Source of the DNA: Cytobacillus firmus
Lineage (GTDB): Bacteria > Bacillota > Bacilli > Bacillales > Cytobacillaceae
DNA: 64,000 nucleotides
Reading direction: 5' to 3'
NCBI RefSeq assembly: GCF_023657595.1
Contig: NZ_CP098323.1
Span: 4,302,001 to 4,366,000 of the forward strand
Positions 60,288 through 64,000 of this stretch are shown piece by piece. The notes below the pieces were generated by a model. That model was not told where the DNA came from and made no database searches. It saw only the letters and a program-made list of their open reading frames with translations. The first letter of the stretch is position 1, and each line of letters starts with the position of its first letter. The position numbers and the translations under genes are program-made.

Positions 60288-61224
60288 ATGTTGCTTCCTT
60301 TCTTTTTGCCAGATCAGCACGGTTCCAAATCATCGCCACCACCAGTGTCAGAATGACTGCCACACCCAGGCGGATCAGCAGCAGCGGCAAGACCGGAATG
60401 CCAAGCGGCACGAAAATCAGTGTATCTTCAACGACTGCGTGGCAGGCTACAAGGAAAATAAATGCGATCGTTACATCTTTTTTGCTGACGCCATCTTCCT
60501 CTACAGCCTGGATCATGACACCCGCCCCATAAGCTAGGCCAATCAGCAATCCGGCTGCAAGGGTTGTAGACGTATTTTCTTTCATTCCAAGTGCCCTGGT
60601 CACAGGCGCCATCCATCTTGAAAAGACAGCAAGCCATTGCATATCTTTTAAAATCTGAATAATGATCATCAGCGGAATGACGATGATGGCAAGCTGGAGA
60701 ATGCCGAGCAAAGCCGTCTGAAGTGCATCCAGCACGATTGGCAATGCCCCGGATACCTGCTCTTCTTTTGCCGGAATAAATCCGTACTTAGCCGTTTCGG
60801 ATCCGCCCTGCCAAACAAGGTTGATAACAATGGCACTCAACAGCGCCAATCCGAAACGCACGGTAAGAACGACCCATAGCTTAACGCCAACCTTCAAAGC
60901 GACTCCCGTTTCAATCAGCATATTATGTGAAAACGACAGCATGACGGCAATAATAAACACTTCTTTAACCGTTAAATCGAGCGTAAGGATAGCTCCAATT
61001 CCGGCATACAAGTTCAAGAAGTTCCCCAAAACAAGCGGTATGGCTGCATCTCCTGACAGCCCGATCAGATTCATAAGGGGTGTGATCAGCTTGATAACCC
61101 ATGGAAGCACCGGCGTATGCTGCAGCAGTGCCACAATCAGCGTGACCGGGAATATGACTTTCCCGAGTGTCCATGTTGTCTTTAAGCCGGCCATCAGCCC
61201 CTTTTTGGATGATTCAACCAGCAT
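60277..61224 (-). CDS. yvoD: Nucleoside-recognition (Gate) domain membrane protein YvoD
   Basis: Polytopic membrane protein of 315 residues, function unknown. Two Gate-like blocks of helices: [34 protein letters not shown] near the N-terminus and [33 protein letters not shown] near the C-terminus, as in SpmA/SpmB and nucleoside carriers. Position between lgt and ppaX matches B. subtilis yvoD. Confidence 0.9.
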   Translation of the reverse strand: MLVESSKKGLMAGLKTTWTLGKVIFPVTLIVALLQHTPVLPWVIKLITPLMNLIGLSGDAAIPLVLGNFLNLYAGIGAILTLDLTVKEVFIIAVMLSFSHNMLIETGVALKVGVKLWVVLTVRFGLALLSAIVINLVWQGGSETAKYGFIPAKEEQVSGALPIVLDALQTALLGILQLAIIVIPLMIIIQILKDMQWLAVFSRWMAPVTRALGMKENTSTTLAAGLLIGLAYGAGVMIQAVEEDGVSKKDVTIAFIFLVACHAVVEDTLIFVPLGIPVLPLLLIRLGVAVILTLVVAMIWNRADLAKRKEATYEH

Positions 61225-61248
61225 CTCTAATACTCTCCCCTGTGTGTG

Positions 61249-62073
61249 TTATTTCCCCTCGGCTTTATCCAAATAACGAGCTTTAGCAAGACCTTCTGCT
61301 CTTCTATAAAAAATCAGAACCAGCGCCACAATAATAAGAACGATAGATATTGTCTGAGCAATTCTTAAATTCTCAGTGAGCATCAGGCTGTCGGTACGGA
61401 GGCCTTCTACGAAGAAACGTCCGATCGAGTACCAGATAACATACGAGAGGAAAAGCTCTCCGCGCCTTAAGTTTGCTCTTCTTAATAATATAAGGATGAT
61501 AAATCCAATGATATTCCAGATGGATTCATATAAAAACGTCGGATGATAATAAGCTCCGTTAATATACATCTGGTTAATGATAAATTCAGGCAGATGCATG
61601 TTCTCCAGAAACGCCCGGCTGACTTCCCTCCCGTGCGCCTCCTGATTCATGAAGTTGCCCCAGCGGCCGATTGCCTGACCCAAAATGATGCTTGGCGCTG
61701 CAATATCAGCAAGCTTCCAGAATGAGATATGCTTTTTCTTTGCGAAAACATAAGCGGTGATGACAGAACCAATTAAAGCTCCATGAATGGCAATTCCGCC
61801 ATTCCATATTTTGATGATTTCACCCGGGTTCTGCGAGTAAAAATCCCATTGAAATATAACATAATAGATCCTTGCGGAAATAATCGCAATGGGAATAGCC
61901 CACAGCATTAAATCGGCAAAGATGTCCTTAGGGAGTCCCCTTCTTTCCCCTTCCCTCATCGCGATAATGAGAGCCAGTGCAATGCCGAGGCCGATAATCA
62001 GACCATACCAGTGGACCTGAATCGGCCCAAGGGAAATGGCAATCGGATCTAACGGCTGAATATTGTTTTCCAT
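61249..62073 (-). CDS. lgt: Prolipoprotein diacylglyceryl transferase
   Basis: Transfers diacylglycerol to the lipobox cysteine of prelipoproteins, for example the two lipoproteins at 3.3 and 11.2 kb. 274 residues from the ATG at 62073 behind AAGGAG (a GTG two codons upstream is also open). Seven helices; the hallmark [16 protein letters not shown] and, earlier, [19 protein letters not shown] are present, with YIRGLRTDSL-like GLRTDSLML near the end. Confidence 0.97.
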   Translation of the reverse strand: MENNIQPLDPIAISLGPIQVHWYGLIIGLGIALALIIAMREGERRGLPKDIFADLMLWAIPIAIISARIYYVIFQWDFYSQNPGEIIKIWNGGIAIHGALIGSVITAYVFAKKKHISFWKLADIAAPSIILGQAIGRWGNFMNQEAHGREVSRAFLENMHLPEFIINQMYINGAYYHPTFLYESIWNIIGFIILILLRRANLRRGELFLSYVIWYSIGRFFVEGLRTDSLMLTENLRIAQTISIVLIIVALVLIFYRRAEGLAKARYLDKAEGK

Positions 62074-62087
62074 GATCACTTCTCCTT

Positions 62088-62113
62088 TCGAAAAGCGCAG
62101 CGGCGCTCTTTTA
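62088..62113 (-). terminator. Weak hairpin between hprK and lgt
   Basis: Minus strand AAAAGAGCGC-cgct-GCGCTTTTC. It resembles the GAAAAGCG words of Bacillus repeats; the terminator role is uncertain because the genes around it are usually cotranscribed. Confidence 0.4.
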
Positions 62114-62149
62114 TCTATTCTTTTTTAAAGCCTGATGAGGATTAACAGC

Positions 62150-62173
62150 TTTCAATCAAACGTTTGATTGAAA
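62150..62173. promoter_or_regulatory. 24-bp perfect palindrome upstream of lgt (copy 2)
   Basis: Perfect 24-bp palindrome without loop, centred on AATCAAACGTTTGATT, the same 16-bp core as at 21924-21939. It lies between hprK and lgt, outside coding sequence. Confidence 0.6.
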
Positions 62174-62196
62174 AATGGCTGACCTGTTATCACAGA

Positions 62197-63132
62197 TTAA
62201 CGATCATCATGGTCTCCGTCTTCAATCACATCTGAGAGGCGGTTCGTGAACTGTTCGGCTGCATTCATTCCCATTCTCTTTAAGCGGAAGTTCATGGCAG
62301 CCACCTCAATGATGACAGCGAGATTTCGTCCGGGTCTAACCGGAATGGTCAGTTTCGTAATCTCCGTATCGATGATTTTCATTTTTTCTTCATCAAGGCC
62401 GAGACGATCGTACTGTTTTTTCGGGTCCCACAGCTCCAAATTCATAACCACAGAGATTTTCTTATAGCTGCGGACAGCTCCAGCACCGAACAGTGTCATA
62501 ACATTGATAATGCCGAGACCGCGGATTTCAAGCAGATGTTCAATCAATTCCGGTGAATTTCCCACCAGGTAATCTTCATCTTCCTGCCTGATCTCCACAC
62601 AGTCATCCGCAACAAGGCGGTGTCCGCGTTTTACTAATTCGAGTGCCGTCTCGCTTTTACCTACTCCGCTCTTACCTGTTATCAGCACCCCTACCCCATA
62701 AATATCAACAAGGACGCCGTGAACAGCTGTCGTTGGAGCAAGCTTGCTTTCCAGAAAATTTGTCAGCAAACTGGAAAAACGGGTCGTTTTTTGCTTGGAG
62801 CGAAGCAGCGGAACCGATTCTCTCTCGGCTGCTTCAATCAGTTCTTCAGGGATATCAAGTCCTCTCGTCACGATTATGCCGGGCGTAATATCTGTACAGA
62901 GGCGTTCAAGCCGGATTTCCCGCTCAGAATTTGTTAACTTTTCAACGAAAGACAGTTCCGTTTTTCCGATCAATTGAACGCGTTCAGCCGGATAATAATC
63001 AAAATAACCTGCCATCTCCAAGCCCGGACGTGAAATATCACTCGTTGTAATCGGCCGGTTTATGCCTTCCTCTCCGGCAATCAATTCAAGCCCAAATTTT
63101 TCTATGATATCTTTCGTGCGCACTTTTACCAA
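62197..63132 (-). CDS. hprK: HPr kinase/phosphorylase
   Basis: Bifunctional sensor enzyme that phosphorylates HPr and Crh on Ser46 when glycolytic intermediates are high, and reverses this with phosphate. 311 residues from a TTG at 63132; AAAGGAGG lies inside the longer ORF, which argues against the GTG at 63159. Walker [20 protein letters not shown] (about 153), and the signature region [20 protein letters not shown]. Head of the hprK-lgt-yvoD-ppaX-yvoF operon. Its substrate Crh is at 33.9 kb. Confidence 0.97.
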   Translation of the reverse strand: MVKVRTKDIIEKFGLELIAGEEGINRPITTSDISRPGLEMAGYFDYYPAERVQLIGKTELSFVEKLTNSEREIRLERLCTDITPGIIVTRGLDIPEELIEAAERESVPLLRSKQKTTRFSSLLTNFLESKLAPTTAVHGVLVDIYGVGVLITGKSGVGKSETALELVKRGHRLVADDCVEIRQEDEDYLVGNSPELIEHLLEIRGLGIINVMTLFGAGAVRSYKKISVVMNLELWDPKKQYDRLGLDEEKMKIIDTEITKLTIPVRPGRNLAVIIEVAAMNFRLKRMGMNAAEQFTNRLSDVIEDGDHDDR

Positions 63133-63344
63133 AATAAGTTCCTCCTTTAATGCTGGCACTGCCGGATGATCTCTTTATATGTAACTCTTTAATTCTTTAA
63201 GTTCATGAAGTTTCACTCTATTTTAGCACTTTTTAACGCAGAACCAAATTTCTGAAATCGAATTTTTTAAAATTAACTCTAGGCCCATATGCTTAATCCT
63301 GTTTAAAAAGGACAATTTTCAGGATTGTTATGCGTATAAATATG

Positions 63345-63426
63345 ATGACATGCCCATATAAAAATATATAAATGGTATAGACAACTATACTGAACCTTGG
63401 TAAGATGGGGATGTAAGCGAATTCAT
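63345..63426 (+). promoter_or_regulatory. PTS promoter with NagR-like operator and cre site
   Basis: ATGACA (63345-63350), 16-base spacer, TATAAA (63367-63372). AATGGTATAGACAACT (63371-63386) resembles the NagR/DasR dre site and is part of the dyad GTATAG-acaa-CTATAC (63375-63390). ATGTAAGCGAATTCAT (63411-63426) fits every fixed position of the cre consensus WTGNAANCGNWNNCAW; downstream of the start it would act as a CcpA roadblock. Confidence 0.75.
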
Positions 63427-63483
63427 TTATTTTTTTAGCTCTTATTACGTTTATTCATTTTAAAAAAAGAGGGGGAAAAGCTC

Positions 63484-64000
63484 ATGCGTAAAGAAGAACG
63501 TTTGGCGAAAGAGATTACGGAGCAGTTGGGCGGCACAGGCAATATTGCGGAACTGGCCTCCTGCATGACCCGTCTTCGCGTGAAGCCAGTCGATGAAAGC
63601 AAAGTCAATCTGAATGGCATCAAGGATATTGACGGCGTTATGGGTGTTGTGGAAGCAGAAACACTCCAAATCATACTGGGACCAGGAATCGTCACCAAAG
63701 TAGCTGACGAAGTTTCCAGAATGACAGGCAAAAATGTTTCTTCCGTTGATGATGAAGAAGAGATTGACACTTCATTGGAGGGTCTGGCAGCCCGGACGAA
63801 AGCCGGACTCAATGAGAAAAACGCTACACCTTTCAAACTGTTTTTACGAAAAATTGCAAGTATCTTCATCCCGCTGATCCCGGCTATCGTTGCTTCCGGT
63901 TTGATAGCAGGGATCAATAATGTAATTATCAAATCAGGCGGAGATCCGGAATCTACTCTTGTGCAAATGCTTGATCTGATTGGCTGGGGTTTATTCGGTT
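63484..64000 (+). CDS. PTS transporter EIIBC component, 3' end cut off
   Basis: Sugar-specific PTS permease of the glucose/glucoside superfamily; 172 codons are visible. The N-terminal EIIB domain has the phosphorylated Cys in ELASCMTRLRVKPVD (about residue 26) and runs to about 85; after a linker the EIIC domain begins with FLRKIASIFIPLIPAIVASG. The ATG follows AGAGGGGGAAAAG. The B-before-C order differs from NagP. Substrate not decidable from this part; an amino sugar is suggested by the upstream NagR-like site. Divergent from hprK. Confidence 0.9.
   Translation, partial: MRKEERLAKEITEQLGGTGNIAELASCMTRLRVKPVDESKVNLNGIKDIDGVMGVVEAETLQIILGPGIVTKVADEVSRMTGKNVSSVDDEEEIDTSLEGLAARTKAGLNEKNATPFKLFLRKIASIFIPLIPAIVASGLIAGINNVIIKSGGDPESTLVQMLDLIGWGLFG

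Overview
The window is a low-GC Firmicute chromosome segment. Gene content and order match Bacillus subtilis and its relatives: secG-est-rnr-smpB-ssrA, rpoN-cggR-gapA-pgk-tpiA-gpmI-eno, clpP, crh-whiA-yvcK-rapZ-yvcI-trxB-yvcD, hisIE..hisZ and yvoF-ppaX-yvoD-lgt-hprK. The host is therefore a Bacillaceae member, probably of the Cytobacillus/Mesobacillus type. That genus-level guess is inference from synteny and repeat style, not a measurement.

Layout. 1-6 kb: a cut-off cation/proton antiporter, a GNAT acetyltransferase, a DUF4097 protein, a C39-like lipoprotein, a dense DnaA-box cluster, a luciferase-like monooxygenase broken by one in-frame stop, and YoxD. 6-11 kb: an MMPL/RND exporter with its MarR regulator, and the first of two NERD/zinc-ribbon paralogues. 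11-17.4 kb: a lipoprotein, an alkaline phosphatase behind a clear Pho box, an FMN reductase, an MscS channel, a coupled crcB pair under a fluoride riboswitch, and a small TetR / SinI-like / membrane-protein cluster. 17.6-22.3 kb: tmRNA with its partner SmpB, RNase R, a carboxylesterase and SecG. 22.4-33 kb: the second NERD gene, the glycolytic operon with CggR and its operator, a glutaredoxin, sigma-54 and tRNA-Arg(CCG). 33-40.5 kb: ClpP under CtsR, and the Crh-WhiA-YvcK-RapZ-YvcI-TrxB block with a TPR protein. 40.6-52 kb: an accessory block for hydroxyproline (or related imino acid) catabolism. 52-63.1 kb: the complete histidine operon, then the YvoF-PpaX-YvoD-Lgt-HprK operon. 63.1-64 kb: a PTS EIIBC gene with a NagR-like site and a perfect cre; it runs off the right edge.

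How the parts work together. HprK, Crh, the cre site and CggR give several levels of sugar control in one window. The hydroxyproline block is built around a sigma-54 enhancer-binding regulator. A good -24/-12 promoter lies on each side of the regulator gene: one drives the leftward racemase/dehydrogenase/lyase/aldehyde dehydrogenase operon, the other drives the rightward iron-sulfur/FAD operon. The sigma factor they need (rpoN) is also in the window. The two operons together encode a likely four-subunit D-hydroxyproline dehydrogenase, a 4-hydroxyproline epimerase, a racemase-fold paralogue that has lost both catalytic cysteines, a DapA-type lyase and an aldehyde dehydrogenase.

The most unusual non-coding features are: (a) degenerate 20-21 bp periodic arrays at three intergenic loci (10992, 23421, 32684), each with its own GC-rich core word, two of them touching the NERD genes; (b) eight DnaA-box-like 9-mers in 214 bp at 3962-4175; (c) two copies of a dispersed element with conserved ends (9292 and 58608); (d) two copies of a perfect palindrome core AATCAAACGTTTGATT (21924 and 62154); (e) a long imperfect hairpin at 40875-40940.
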